DNA of 64,000 bases from Rhodoferax potami (GCF_032193765.1 NZ_JAVBIJ010000002.1:62001-126000), one strand, 5' to 3'; counted from the first letter of the stretch, positions 1 to 8,176 are shown. The notes: a model not told the origin generated them from the sequence alone. Made by a program: numbers and translations.

Positions 1-905
1 TAGACGACGGCGTGTATCTGCTCAAAGGCACCAGGAGCGTATGCCCACAAGTAGGCCTTGTGGGTCTTCTTATTGCCGGGCTTGAGCATCGGGATCGGAG
101 TCTCATCGGCATGCACCACAGCGTGACTCAGTACCGTCTCTTTCAACGCATCCACCAGCGGCTGCAATTGCACGCCGCACATGCCCACCCAGGCTCCCAG
201 CGTGGAACATGCAATCTCCAAGCCGGCGCGGCCAAAGCTTTTCTCTTGCCGGTACAGCGGCAAGTGATCCGCATATTTGGCCACCAGCACCTGTGCCAAC
301 AGGCCAGCGGTTGGAATGCCTTTGTCAATGACTTGGGCCGGTACCGGCGCCTGAATCAGTGTTTCACACTGGCCACACGCCCATTTGCCGCGAACATGCA
401 GCTCAACAGTGAATACGCCGGGCGTGTAGTCCAGCTTTTGCGCGACGTCCTGGCCAATGCGCTTGAGCTGGCAGCCACAAGTGCAGGTGGTGGAGTCTGG
501 TTCGTGGTGGATTTCTACACGGGGCAGGTGATCCGGCAGCGCTGCACGTTTGGGCTTGCTACGGTGGTCTTTATCGGGCTTGGGCGCCGGCGTGAGGTTT
601 TTGAGTTCTTGCTCAATTGCCGCCAGGTCTTCATCGCAGGCTTCATCGAGCAGACTGGTCTGCGTGGCATCGAGTTGTTCGCGGCTACGACCAAACTGCA
701 GTCGCTTCAAGGTCGCCATCTCGTGCGTGAGCTGGTCGATCTTGCTCTGACGGTACAGCAGCTCTTTGCTCTGCGTGCTGACCTTTTCCATCAGTCCACT
801 GACCAGATTGCACACATCGTACGCGCTCATTTGTTGCAGTGAATCGGGCGTAAAAACCATGGATCGAAGTGTGCCAAATGGCGCAGAATTTCGCCATCGG
901 TGCAT
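1..905 (-). CDS. tnpC: IS66 transposase TnpC, partial
   Basis: N-terminal part of an IS66-family DDE transposase. It begins [17 protein letters not shown], has a coiled-coil LZ-like region and then the [11 protein letters not shown] zinc-ribbon segment characteristic of TnpC. It matches the complete 534-residue copy at 36678-38282 and is lost at the window edge, so the catalytic C-terminal half cannot be judged. The long plus-strand reading frame over this stretch is its antisense shadow. Confidence 0.9.
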   Translation of the reverse strand, partial: MHRWRNSAPFGTLRSMVFTPDSLQQMSAYDVCNLVSGLMEKVSTQSKELLYRQSKIDQLTHEMATLKRLQFGRSREQLDATQTSLLDEACDEDLAAIEQELKNLTPAPKPDKDHRSKPKRAALPDHLPRVEIHHEPDSTTCTCGCQLKRIGQDVAQKLDYTPGVFTVELHVRGKWACGQCETLIQAPVPAQVIDKGIPTAGLLAQVLVAKYADHLPLYRQEKSFGRAGLEIACSTLGAWVGMCGVQLQPLVDALKETVLSHAVVHADETPIPMLKPGNKKTHKAYLWAYAPGAFEQIHAVV

Positions 906-970
906 GCACTAATGGACGCCAAGTACGCGCGCTACTCGATTGGCAAACCATTGGCGTACACGCCCACCCC

Positions 971-1306
971 TCAGACGACGGTGATGATTCCTGCGCTTCC
1001 AATGCGCTGCCAGGGAAGTCCCAATACCAGCGCTTGGAGCTGTTCATTGCTGAGTTGCTGGTGCCGACCGACGCCCGGTGTGGGCCAGACAAATTTGCCT
1101 TGATGGAGCCGACGCGCGGCCAGCCAGATGCCAATGCCGTCATGTACCAGAACCTTCATGCGGTTGGCACGGCTGTTCGCAAATAGGTAGGCATGGTGCG
1201 GGTGGGCAGCGCCAAACACCTGCACGACTCGCCCCAGCGCCGTATCCGTACCCGCACGCATGTCCAGTGGTTGGACTGCCAACCAGGCGAAGTCGATGCG
1301 GATCAC
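971..1306 (-). CDS. tnpB: IS66 accessory protein TnpB
   Basis: A 111-residue protein beginning MIRIDFAWLAVQPLDMRAG and containing ANRMKVLVHDGIGIWLAARR, the hallmark of IS66 Orf2/TnpB proteins. TnpB is required with TnpC for transposition in IS66 elements, though its biochemical role is not settled. It overlaps tnpA by 4 nt, which implies translational coupling. The copy at 38348-38683 is the same. Confidence 0.9.
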   Translation of the reverse strand: MIRIDFAWLAVQPLDMRAGTDTALGRVVQVFGAAHPHHAYLFANSRANRMKVLVHDGIGIWLAARRLHQGKFVWPTPGVGRHQQLSNEQLQALVLGLPWQRIGSAGIITVV

Positions 1307-1689
1307 TTGAGAAGGGCGCCCGACCAGCCGGCAAATTCATGGGCAGCAGACATGGGCCAAGTGACGGTCATGCTCAAACTACCTTTGCGGACCTCCACAC
1401 GAATCGTGCGCTCCACGGGCTCTGCCGTTTGCGTGAGCAGGGGCACCGGGATAAATGCTGGCATGTCTATCGGCTCTGACGGAAGGGCTTCGGCGTGAGC
1501 GTCCGGCTGTGCTTGCTCCTTCAGCCAGCGGTGCAACACATTGGCGTTCATGCTATGCGCGCTGGCGACCGCTGCGATGGACGCGCCCGGCGCCCTGCAC
1601 GCGGCAAGCAACGCGGCTTTGGTATCTGCTGAATAGGTTCGCTTGGTACGGCGCACGGCGTACCTCGGGGTGTCTGAGTCTTTGAGCAT
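1303..1689 (-). CDS. tnpA: IS66 DNA-binding protein TnpA
   Basis: An IS66 OrfA-type protein with an N-terminal helix-turn-helix: basic residues, then DTKAALLAACRAPGASIAAV and NANVLHRWLKEQ, as in the IS3/IS66 orfA HTH. I chose the ATG at 1689; a TTG ten codons upstream would also be in frame but is less likely. It is the first gene of the tnpA-tnpB-tnpC unit and overlaps tnpB by 4 nt. Confidence 0.85.
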   Translation of the reverse strand: MLKDSDTPRYAVRRTKRTYSADTKAALLAACRAPGASIAAVASAHSMNANVLHRWLKEQAQPDAHAEALPSEPIDMPAFIPVPLLTQTAEPVERTIRVEVRKGSLSMTVTWPMSAAHEFAGWSGALLK

Positions 1690-1769
1690 TGTGTCCACGA
1701 TCAATTGTTGTGGACGCAATGTTGCAAGGTCGAGGGTCGGTCAACAAGGTGACTTCGCTGGCCGCTTAC

Positions 1770-1870
1770 GTTTGCTCCACTGCGAAGACATGTAATGCAG
1801 TGCCTTGCCCAGCAGGCTGCCCGGCAGCACGGTGGTAAGAGTCCGGCGAATACCGTACTTGACGGTTGTG
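1770..1870 (-). pseudogene. Remnant of a third IS66-type TnpC
   Basis: In the minus-strand frame just outside the IS66-A end the residues LPGSLLGKALHYMSSQWSK appear. They fit the segment near the TnpC active site where IS66 transposases read similar to 'LGKAxxYxxxQW'. The reading frame then runs into the IS66-A end, so this is an older transposase interrupted by IS66-A. Only about 30 codons are recognisable. Confidence 0.55.
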
Positions 1871-1876
1871 TTGAAG

Positions 1877-2209
1877 TCAGATGTCTGCGAGGTGACGAAG
1901 CAGGCCGAAGGCGACGCGCCAAGTCTGGCCATCGCAGTCGAGTGTGGCTGTACGCTGGTTGATGCGCACGATCAAGCCGACACGCTGTTGCAAATCCTGG
2001 TCTGTAAAGCTCACCCTATTGCCAACGCGGAAGTCTTCACGTCTTGCGATTTCCGGCGGCGGGCTGGGGGTATTTTGTGCGCTCGAGGCAGCAGTAGCGT
2101 CGTTGGAAGTCGTTGGTTCGCTTGAAGGCGTCAACATGATTGCCTCATAGGGCACGGTAAAGTGGCTGTGGCTGGCCTCGTCAAGTAATGTCACGCGGCT
2201 ATCCTTCAT
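1877..2209 (-). CDS. Small hypothetical protein, probably 5'-truncated
   Basis: A 110-residue frame I cannot name. Its N-terminal half is rich in Ser, Thr, Ala and Pro and looks disordered. Its C-terminal half (RREDFRVGNRVSFTDQDL then INQRTATLDCDGQTWRVAFG) has the alternating hydrophobic pattern of a small beta-barrel. The ATG at 2209 lies only 8 bp from an IS21-B end fragment, so promoter, ribosome site and perhaps the true start were displaced by that insertion. No catalytic motif is visible. Confidence 0.5.
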   Translation of the reverse strand: MKDSRVTLLDEASHSHFTVPYEAIMLTPSSEPTTSNDATAASSAQNTPSPPPEIARREDFRVGNRVSFTDQDLQQRVGLIVRINQRTATLDCDGQTWRVAFGLLRHLADI

Positions 2210-2217
2210 GGCGATTG

Positions 2218-2321
2218 CGTATTTCGGCGAAGATGAACGGCGATTCCGGGATCGTGAACATGGATTCCGGCCAATATGAACGCAGCGGCAGTGAGGGACT
2301 GATATTGCGCTCTTTTATTTT
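2218..2321. repeat. IS21-B end fragment, left inverted arm
   Basis: About 104 bp identical in type to the istB-side end of IS21-B (compare 52034-52137), starting CGTATTTCGGCGAAGATGAA. It stops exactly at the IS1595 end. The same stretch recurs in inverse orientation on the other side of the IS1595 element (3387-3490). Confidence 0.85.
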
Positions 2322-3386
2322 GGCTCTGTCACCTTATCGTGTTGGTGAGTACACTTTGGCGCTATGCGCCGCCGAGATTTCCAGCGGTTGGTGGAGTCCT
2401 TAGAGTCCCTCAGCCCCCATCAATTGCGTCAACTGGACGAGACCGTAAGCAAGCTCGCCCAGCAAACTGCCGTGCGGGAGCTCGTAACTGCGCATGTGGA
2501 ACGTGAGGGGCAATGCCCTCACTGCCAAGGTAATGCGTTCCAGCGGTGGGGGACTACTGCGTCCGGGGAGCAGCGATACCGGTGCAAGAAGTGCTTCAAG
2601 AGCTTCACCGGGCTCACGGGTTCCCCGTTAAACGGCCTCTGGCATAAAAGTCTGCTGCTGGAGTACGCCCAGTGCATGAAGGTCGGTTTGAGCGTGCGAG
2701 AGACTGCTGAGCAACTCGGACTGCACCGCAATGTGGTGTTTCGTTGGCGACACCGACTGATGCCGCCAAATAGCGCGCATCAACCCGAAGCATTAGAGGG
2801 AGTGGCAGAGGTCGATGAAGCCTTCTTTCGGGAGTCGTTTAAGGGTCTCAAGAAAGGAATGCCTCGAACAGCCCATAAGCGCGCTATGCCGGCGGGCAAG
2901 CGAGGAATCTCCAAAGAGCAGATTCCTGTACTTACAGCCGTATCCCGCGGCTCCCGCACAAGCTTCATGTCTGTGTTACCTGGTGTACCAAGTGCTTCCT
3001 CGATTACTTCTTCTTTGGGGCCGCTCCTGTCCAAAGATACGGTCTTGGTATCGGACTCAGCAAGTTCGTATAAAACCGCAGCCAAGAACTTGGGAATTGT
3101 TATCCGTCAAATCCCCAGGGGGACTCACAAGCTGGGGCCGTATCACATCCAGAACGTTAACGCTCTGCACAGTCGCATGAAGAGCTGGTTCAAACCCTTT
3201 AAGGGAGTTGCAACGAAGTACCTCCCTGTCTACTTGGCGTGGTTCCGGTTCTACGACGAGAGCGGATGGTCACGAGTCCCTGAAGACTTGATAAAGGATG
3301 CCATATCCAGACCGCGTGTGAGACCCAACGGCCCCTCTGAAACATCAACATTGGAGTAAATTCCAACACGATAAGGTGACAGAGCC
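2322..3386 (+). mobile_element. IS1595-family element, copy 1
   Basis: A 1065-bp element with 24-bp perfect terminal inverted repeats at 2322-2345 and 3363-3386, beginning GGCTCTGTCACCTTATCGTG. One transposase gene is inside. It is nearly identical to copy 2 at 45703-46767. Unlike copy 2 it has no direct target duplication; its flanks are instead inverted copies of each other. Confidence 0.92.
2364..3359 (+). CDS. IS1595-family transposase
   Basis: A 331-residue transposase. The N-terminal zinc ribbon reads CPHCQGNAFQRWG then YRCKKCFKSFTGLTG, two CxxC pairs. An HTH-like region (SVRETAEQLGLHRNVVFRW) follows, then an ISXO2-type DDE domain with VDEAFFRESFKG carrying the first Asp and SDSASSYKTAAK the second. 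The gene fills the element between its terminal repeats. The second copy at 45745-46740 differs at one residue near the C-terminus (Ala here, Val there). Confidence 0.9.
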   Translation: MRRRDFQRLVESLESLSPHQLRQLDETVSKLAQQTAVRELVTAHVEREGQCPHCQGNAFQRWGTTASGEQRYRCKKCFKSFTGLTGSPLNGLWHKSLLLEYAQCMKVGLSVRETAEQLGLHRNVVFRWRHRLMPPNSAHQPEALEGVAEVDEAFFRESFKGLKKGMPRTAHKRAMPAGKRGISKEQIPVLTAVSRGSRTSFMSVLPGVPSASSITSSLGPLLSKDTVLVSDSASSYKTAAKNLGIVIRQIPRGTHKLGPYHIQNVNALHSRMKSWFKPFKGVATKYLPVYLAWFRFYDESGWSRVPEDLIKDAISRPRVRPNGPSETSTLE

Positions 3387-3490
3387 AAAATAAAAGAGCG
3401 CAATATCAGTCCCTCACTGCCGCTGCGTTCATATTGGCCGGAATCCATGTTCACGATCCCGGAATCGCCGTTCATCTTCGCCGAAATACG
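3387..3490. repeat. IS21-B end fragment, right inverted arm
   Basis: Reverse complement of 2218-2321, again bounded exactly by the IS1595 end. It resembles the right end of the IS21-B copy at 58280-60991, but its final bases differ (ATACGGA instead of ATACGCA). Beyond it at 3493 begins IS66-B DNA with GAGTGCTTC. Confidence 0.85.
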
Positions 3491-3525
3491 GAGAGTGCTT
3501 CTCCGGATTGAAAATGGGCACATCG

Positions 3526-3873
3526 TCACCTCCGCGCAGGGTGTTGGTAGCGTTTGTGGCGTCGGCGCACTTCGATGCCTTCGAGCATCAGTTTGAGCGC
3601 CGTGCAGTCGATCTCGCCACTGCCGCCTTGAACGCCTTTACGGGAGAACTTGCCGCTCTCCAAACGCTTGCACCACAGGCACCAGCCGCTGCGGTCAAAG
3701 TACAGCACCTTCATCTGTGTTTGCCGCCGGTTGATGAAAACAAACATGTGTCCGGCCAGCACATCCACTTCAAACCCCTGGCGTGCCAGAGCGTACAAGC
3801 CGTCGTAGGACTGGCGCATATCGGCAGCTTGGCCATACAGGAACACGCGAATGCGGCCCTCGGGAAAGAACAT
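3526..3873 (-). CDS. tnpB: IS66-B TnpB
   Basis: A 115-residue IS66 Orf2 protein beginning MFFPEGRIRVFLYGQAADMR with the family motif MFVFINRRQTQMKVLYFDRS. It overlaps tnpA by one base of the stop/start junction. It differs from the copy at 26303-26650 at one residue (Arg in ALARQGFE instead of His). Without tnpC on the same fragment it cannot mobilise this remnant alone. Confidence 0.88.
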   Translation of the reverse strand: MFFPEGRIRVFLYGQAADMRQSYDGLYALARQGFEVDVLAGHMFVFINRRQTQMKVLYFDRSGWCLWCKRLESGKFSRKGVQGGSGEIDCTALKLMLEGIEVRRRHKRYQHPARR

Positions 3874-4211
3874 TACCGGCGTACCAGATGCAAACTCATG
3901 CCCGAGCCGAGTTCGATGCGTAACCCCATGGCTCCATTGCCGCTGCCGTGCACTCCAGCAAGGTCGCCCAGATCAACGAACGCCGCCTTCGGCACGGTGG
4001 TGGGGGCTACCTTGTTCGTTCGCAGCGGGGACGCGATTCCCCTCTGTTTATTCCTAAGCGTGCGTCGGCGAGCAAGGCTGCTGCGACTGATGCCTTCGCG
4101 GCTGCAAAATTTATCTATCGTCAATCCAGCGCGGTCAAAACGATCCAGTACCTCAGCCCAAGTCTGTTCACTCAACACTGCACGCCTGAGCACGCTCTGC
4201 GTCTCTTCCAT
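3873..4211 (-). CDS. tnpA: IS66-B TnpA
   Basis: A 112-residue protein with an N-terminal helix-turn-helix segment (FDRAGLTIDKFCSREGISRS), the DNA-binding OrfA of IS66-type elements. It starts 88 bp inside the terminal repeat, the usual place. The same protein is encoded at 25965-26303. Confidence 0.85.
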   Translation of the reverse strand: MEETQSVLRRAVLSEQTWAEVLDRFDRAGLTIDKFCSREGISRSSLARRRTLRNKQRGIASPLRTNKVAPTTVPKAAFVDLGDLAGVHGSGNGAMGLRIELGSGMSLHLVRR

Positions 4212-4298
4212 ATCCGACCCCGTCCTGTTTGTTGATCAGGGCGCATTCTTTGGTACCTGCAATCAGTTCGCAAGAACGCCGGACAGTGACCGGTTACG

Positions 4299-4413
4299 GG
4301 GCGATGCCCGGCTGTCGCCACGCCTGCCTATGAACGCCGCCCAGCTGAGCGCTTTGGTGCTGGGATTGCCTTGGCAGCGCATGGGCGATGCGGGCGTGAT
4401 CACTGTGCTGTGA
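4299..4413 (+). pseudogene. Tail of another IS66 TnpB
   Basis: Immediately outside the IS66-B terminal repeat the plus strand reads MNAAQLSALVLGLPWQRMGD then AGVITVL and a stop. This parallels the C-terminus of TnpB at 971-1306 (QLQALVLGLPWQRIGSAG). It is a C-terminal leftover of a third IS66-type element into which IS66-B inserted. Confidence 0.6.
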
Positions 4414-4419
4414 GTGTGG

Positions 4420-5092
4420 GTGATGCGCTGACTGCAATTCAATTGGGCGGCACGCAGAACTGCATTGAGCCGGTCGTCCTGTTCGCACTTGAGATAGCAG
4501 AGATCCATCCGGTGATCTGCCTTCAGGTGCGAAATGATGGGTTCGATTTCTTGATGCTGTTTGAGCAACTCGCGCTCTTTGGTCCGTTATCACCTTGAAC
4601 TTTCCCCGGTGCTTGATGGCAATGTCCGTGTTGTCTGCTCCACACTTCGTTAACCTAGGTCCACATAGGCAGTCAGCGGCCTTTATTCAGTCTCCTGCAT
4701 CAGGATGGCGGTCTGCTCCAGTAGTTCATACAGTGTGTGCCCGTCATACGGTTTGCTCGCAAAGGACCTGGCACCCACGATCAGGTTGTGCTTCAAGGTG
4801 GACGCAATACCCACCTTCACGCCGAACTCGTGTGGCGTCTTGCTTTTGCCTTTGGCGATGCACTCCACTTCCGGTGCGTGCCAGGTGTAGAGTTTGGGTG
4901 TTGGTGGTGTTCTCGCGCGAAGCGGCCTGAGCAACAATCTGGCGCCCTATGCATGCTAGGATGGTGCGCTGGCGTGTGATAGCACGGCCCATGCGTTTGA
5001 GCTGCTTGGCGTGCGAATAACAATCAGCTTTGAAACGCACCAAGCGGCCTTCTTTGGCGAACGTCTGTTTGAGATAGATGCCCGCACCCTTT
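4420..5092 (-). pseudogene. Decayed IS5-family transposase
   Basis: Minus-strand pieces in different frames align in order with the 490-residue transposase at 15894-17366: SHAKQLKRMGRAITRQRTI, then LYTWHAPEVECIAKGKSKT, then LIVGARSFASKPYDGHT, then IEPIISHLKADHRMDLC. Frameshifts and several in-frame stops separate them, with a spoiled stretch near 4600-4680. The N-terminal third and the element ends are gone, so this is a dead copy of a related element. Confidence 0.75.
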
Positions 5093-5100
5093 GTAGTCAG

Positions 5101-5145
5101 CCCTGAAAATCTCTCGCAACCCTCATGGAATATAGGTTTTCAGGG
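5101..5145. repeat. 45-bp segment with inverted termini
   Basis: CCCTGAAAA at 5101-5109 and TTTTCAGGG at 5137-5145 are perfect inverted repeats enclosing 27 bp, and the segment abuts the first base of the 711-bp duplication. It may be two fused ends of an IS whose interior was deleted, or a very small MITE-like remnant. Confidence 0.55.
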
Positions 5146-5856
5146 TGCTCAACGATGTTGTTGAGGTATTTGTTTTGGCGCATCAGGATGTCAACACAGG
5201 CATCAGCCTTGACGCTTTCAATGGCGGCCGTATCCCCAGGTTCAATCGTTTTGCTCAGTACATGGCGGGGCAATTCGATTCTGCGCTTGGAGATGCTGCT
5301 GAAGTCGGGAATGCTGATCGCTGCGTTCATGAGTCGGGCCATCGAATTCATAAGACCTTCGGTCTGGCGCAGGGGAAGATGAAATACTTGCCTTATCAAA
5401 ATGGACGTCTCGATAACGTGATCGGCGTACAGCAGTGGCCTGCCTCGGGCTGCGGACTTTGCTGGGTGCCACTGCTCAATCGATTCTTCAGTGAATCAGA
5501 TCGTGACGTCACCGCGCCGACTCAATGCGTCGTTGTATTCGGGCCAGTTGGTCACCTTATATTTGGGCTTGGTGAATTTGGCGCGGCGCTTCTCGCTACG
5601 TTTGTAGGGCACGGGCTGTCTCGGAGTGTGAAATTGACAAGGGTCATGCCAGTTCGATGGGCGATTGGCCAAATTTCCGATTTATTCAACAACGCCCTCA
5701 ACGGGAAGGCAATGTACCAGCGCACGCAGGTCAACATCACCTCAAGTGGGTAGTGAAGGCGTTTGAGGACCCTGTTCAAGGCGCTGTTGATCTGGCTTTG
5801 ACGGAAATCGAGCATGGCCGGGATTGTCGTTTACGCTTATTTCGACAGAACCAGAT
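5146..5856 (-). repeat. 711-bp direct repeat, copy 1 (IS6/IS903 chimera)
   Basis: Nearly identical to 8409-9119 at a constant offset of 3263. On the minus strand it carries the N-terminus of an IS6-family transposase (LEVMLTCVRWYIAFPL), then the start of an IS903-type IS5 element (GTTGTTGAATAAATCGG) with its transposase fragment, then IS6 residues again (MRQNKYLNNIVE). The IS903 reading frame has an in-frame TGA after GDVTI. It is truncated on the left relative to copy 2, losing the IS6 C-terminus. Confidence 0.8.
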
Positions 5857-7156
5857 CGTAGTGTGTGCCGGGGAAAGTAATATCGGCATTGCCCTTTACA
5901 ATCTTTAGATGGGTTCCTGGGAGTGAGCCTGTTACATTGCTGGTAAATAGATATGGCCACATTGGTGGGGCTATAAGCTTCAGCAGGAACAGTACATCGA
6001 AAGCCTTTCTACCAAAGGGGGTCTTTATAACCTCATCTGTATTGGCATGATAACTTTTTGGGCCGGAAAGGTATCCTACTTTGATATCTAATTCATCTAG
6101 GGCAATCTTTAGTTTTTCAAGATAGTCGCCCTTCCCGACATTGCAGCCTTCCAATTTAAGAATTCCAGCCTCTTTCAGCCCAGCGTCGCGTAGTTTTTCG
6201 GCTAGTGCTTTAGGAGCATATGTGTTGAAGCGATTTTCGCTTGCATGGCCTATAAGAGTGAGTCGGCTCTCAAGCCCAAGATTCTCAAGCGAGTTTCCAA
6301 GGAGAGGCTTTCCTGACGGACGGTTGGGAGCCACTGTGCCGGAATAAAAACAGTTATCCGTTGGAATTTGATTTCGCAAGGCTTTGGTCTTTGCGCCACT
6401 TCTAATCACGCTATTTCCATCGTCGAATGAAATAATATAACATTCCCCTGGCGGGCGTTTTTCAAACGCACGCACGGGGGGCGCTGCCGTATCACGTAGT
6501 ACTCTGTTAAGGAGGCTGACCTTTTCGCGCTCTTTTAATTCGTTGGAGAAGATGGGCAAGCTTGATCGATTCATTAATTTCTTCAACACAGCGATTTCGT
6601 CCAGATTGGTCAAGGCAAGCGCGCCATACGGTTTATGGTGGGCATTTAGAGTGTGAGGCGCGCGTGCTTGGGCTATCGCACGGCTTAAGTGATCGGCTGT
6701 AATATTTTCGTCATTAACTGCGCAATCAAGAGCTTGGAGAAAGGCGGTGTTTTGTTTTAAGCGTATAAATGCGTCCTGCTCCGCAGGAAAAAGCCTACCG
6801 AACCGGAATTCAAGCCCTCTGGTAGCCACGTTTGAGCCTTGCATCGGTGCAGCATCAGTTAAATTATTTTTTAATGGCCTCGCTCCATCGTTTGATTTTA
6901 TCGTCGCTACTGGAATCTCAATTACACTGTTTTCGACCGGCAGCTTTTTCGGGTCCTTGTTATTGTCAGTAGGTAAATAATTTGGTGGAGGTACAAAATG
7001 AAGTGCATCATTGCCACCAGAACCTACATGATTATTGCTACTGATTAGGATACTCGTATTGGAGGCATCGTCACGAACCGCTGAAACATCACGGAAGGGC
7101 TGTTCAATCTTAGGGAAGCCAAGCGGCATCGGCCCAAATCGAATTGAATGTGTCAT
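5837..7156 (-). CDS. Candidate T3SS effector with cysteine-peptidase-like C-terminus
   Basis: A 439-residue protein of lower GC than its surroundings. The first ~120 residues are Ser/Thr/Asn/Pro-rich and look disordered, as secretion signals of type III substrates often do. Residues about 300-380 contain SRLTLIGHASENRFNTYAP then AGILKLEGCNVGKGDYLEKL, the Gly-His and Gly-Cys pattern of clan CD cysteine peptidases such as the C80 autoprotease domain of MARTX toxins. It lies 30 bp downstream of a tandem CesT-type chaperone gene, typical of a chaperone-effector pair. The last codons (LVLSK and stop) come from the terminal repeat of the adjoining IS6 element, so the native C-terminus may be altered. 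No strong ribosome site precedes the only good start. Function is inferred. Confidence 0.65.
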   Translation of the reverse strand: MTHSIRFGPMPLGFPKIEQPFRDVSAVRDDASNTSILISSNNHVGSGGNDALHFVPPPNYLPTDNNKDPKKLPVENSVIEIPVATIKSNDGARPLKNNLTDAAPMQGSNVATRGLEFRFGRLFPAEQDAFIRLKQNTAFLQALDCAVNDENITADHLSRAIAQARAPHTLNAHHKPYGALALTNLDEIAVLKKLMNRSSLPIFSNELKEREKVSLLNRVLRDTAAPPVRAFEKRPPGECYIISFDDGNSVIRSGAKTKALRNQIPTDNCFYSGTVAPNRPSGKPLLGNSLENLGLESRLTLIGHASENRFNTYAPKALAEKLRDAGLKEAGILKLEGCNVGKGDYLEKLKIALDELDIKVGYLSGPKSYHANTDEVIKTPFGRKAFDVLFLLKLIAPPMWPYLFTSNVTGSLPGTHLKIVKGNADITFPGTHYDLVLSK

Positions 7157-7186
7157 AATACAAATTCTTTTTAACTGAAAATAAAA

Positions 7187-8125
7187 TCATCCAACCGATC
7201 TCTGGCGCACCTTTGATGCGCCTCTATGAGGTGGGCCTTTCTGTAGCGCTGCTTCAGCTCGCCCAATCGCAGCCCGCGCCTCGCTCCAAAAATTCTTCGC
7301 ATTCCCGGCGATAGATTGCAGCAACTCGACAAAATCCTTAGCATTCGCCTCGGCGGGAAGATCCTGTTGCAATGTCAGTACCACCGCATCCCGATCGGAA
7401 TGCACACTGAACAAAACCCGGCCACTCAACCCCGCCACAAAGTTATTCCACAACAATCCTTGCCATAGCTTTTCGCGCGAGGTAACGATATCCATGCCCA
7501 AATCGATACGCACTTCGAAGCGCCCTGCTGCGGCCTTGTCATGCCGCAACAGCATGTCGACACCGTCAACGGCAAACATTCCCCCGTCATTGAGCAAATG
7601 ACTTCGCTCCGTCAAACCCACATGAGTGCAAAATGCCTCGATCAACGCCTCCCAACTGGTAGCCTCAGGCTGAGCAGGTACCACGACACGCTGTAGCGAA
7701 ACCAGGGACAAGATTTCGGCAACCGGTTGCCGTGAGGGCAGCACCCGCCAATACGCCTCGGTACAGGCAACGAGATTGCGCAACCAGTCCGCCAATGCCG
7801 CGCCGGTGGTTTGTACATCAAAGGGATATTGCGCAGTGACAGTGACATGGTCCCCTTCGGGCGTCAGGCTCCAGCCCACGGTGCCGTTCGCTCCCCATTC
7901 AAAGTTACTGACCAGCAGCCGATACCACATCCATTCCCGCTGATCCTTGTCTAGCGCCCCCATATCCAGACGCGCTTGAATGACGTCCGGCTCGAACATT
8001 TCGTCGTAGTGCAAGAGCAGGTCGTGTCCGCCGACGCGCAGCAAGCCCGTCTCAAGCAATGCATCAGGCAGGCCAAGGTGCTCGCACATCTGTTTCAGTA
8101 GTCTGGTGTATTCCAATTGTTTCAT
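7187..8125 (-). CDS. Tandem CesT-type T3SS chaperone
   Basis: A 312-residue protein made of two similar halves. Residues 1-150 and about 160-300 each begin with a helix followed by a VGGHDLLLHYDE / VDGVDMLLRHDK strand. Each has a WYRLLVSNFEWG / WQGLLWNNFVAG helix and a strand pair GTVGWSLTPEGDHVTVTAQY / GRVLFSVHSDRDAVVLTLQQ. This is the fold order of CesT/SycE class I secretion chaperones, which normally act as dimers of one ~130-150-residue unit. The gene directly precedes the candidate effector on the same strand, so it probably keeps that protein secretion-competent. A GAGAGGG stretch lies upstream of the ATG at 8125. Confidence 0.7.
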   Translation of the reverse strand: MKQLEYTRLLKQMCEHLGLPDALLETGLLRVGGHDLLLHYDEMFEPDVIQARLDMGALDKDQREWMWYRLLVSNFEWGANGTVGWSLTPEGDHVTVTAQYPFDVQTTGAALADWLRNLVACTEAYWRVLPSRQPVAEILSLVSLQRVVVPAQPEATSWEALIEAFCTHVGLTERSHLLNDGGMFAVDGVDMLLRHDKAAAGRFEVRIDLGMDIVTSREKLWQGLLWNNFVAGLSGRVLFSVHSDRDAVVLTLQQDLPAEANAKDFVELLQSIAGNAKNFWSEARAAIGRAEAALQKGPPHRGASKVRQRSVG

Positions 8126-8176
8126 GTCAGGCCCTCTCTTTGGAGGTAAGTGAATCCTCCGGCTTGTAAAGTTCAG

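Larger units (their letters stand above)
1..1769 (-). mobile_element. IS66-A copy 1, cut by the window edge
   Basis: Same sequence as the complete element at 36641-39146, with a constant coordinate offset of 37377. The outer end at 1764-1769 reads GCTTAC, the complement of the terminal GTAAGC. Gene order on the minus strand is tnpA-tnpB-tnpC; the tnpC 3' part lies outside the window. The flank beyond 1769 is a remnant of a different IS66-type tnpC, so this copy landed in older IS DNA. The target duplication cannot be checked because the other end is missing. Confidence 0.93.
3493..4298 (-). mobile_element. IS66-B, tnpA/tnpB half
   Basis: This half of an IS66-B element runs from the tnpB-tnpC spacer to the tnpA-side terminal repeat, which reads GTAACCGGTCACTGTCCGGC on the minus strand and ends at 4298. 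The tnpC half is missing here. The junction with the IS21-B end at 3493 matches the break at 58279/58280, where the tnpC half meets the opposite end of IS21-B. Confidence 0.85.

Noticed and set aside
12..842. 276-codon plus-strand frame, and the 345-codon equivalent at 37182-38219
   Set aside because: Both are antisense to IS66-A tnpC.
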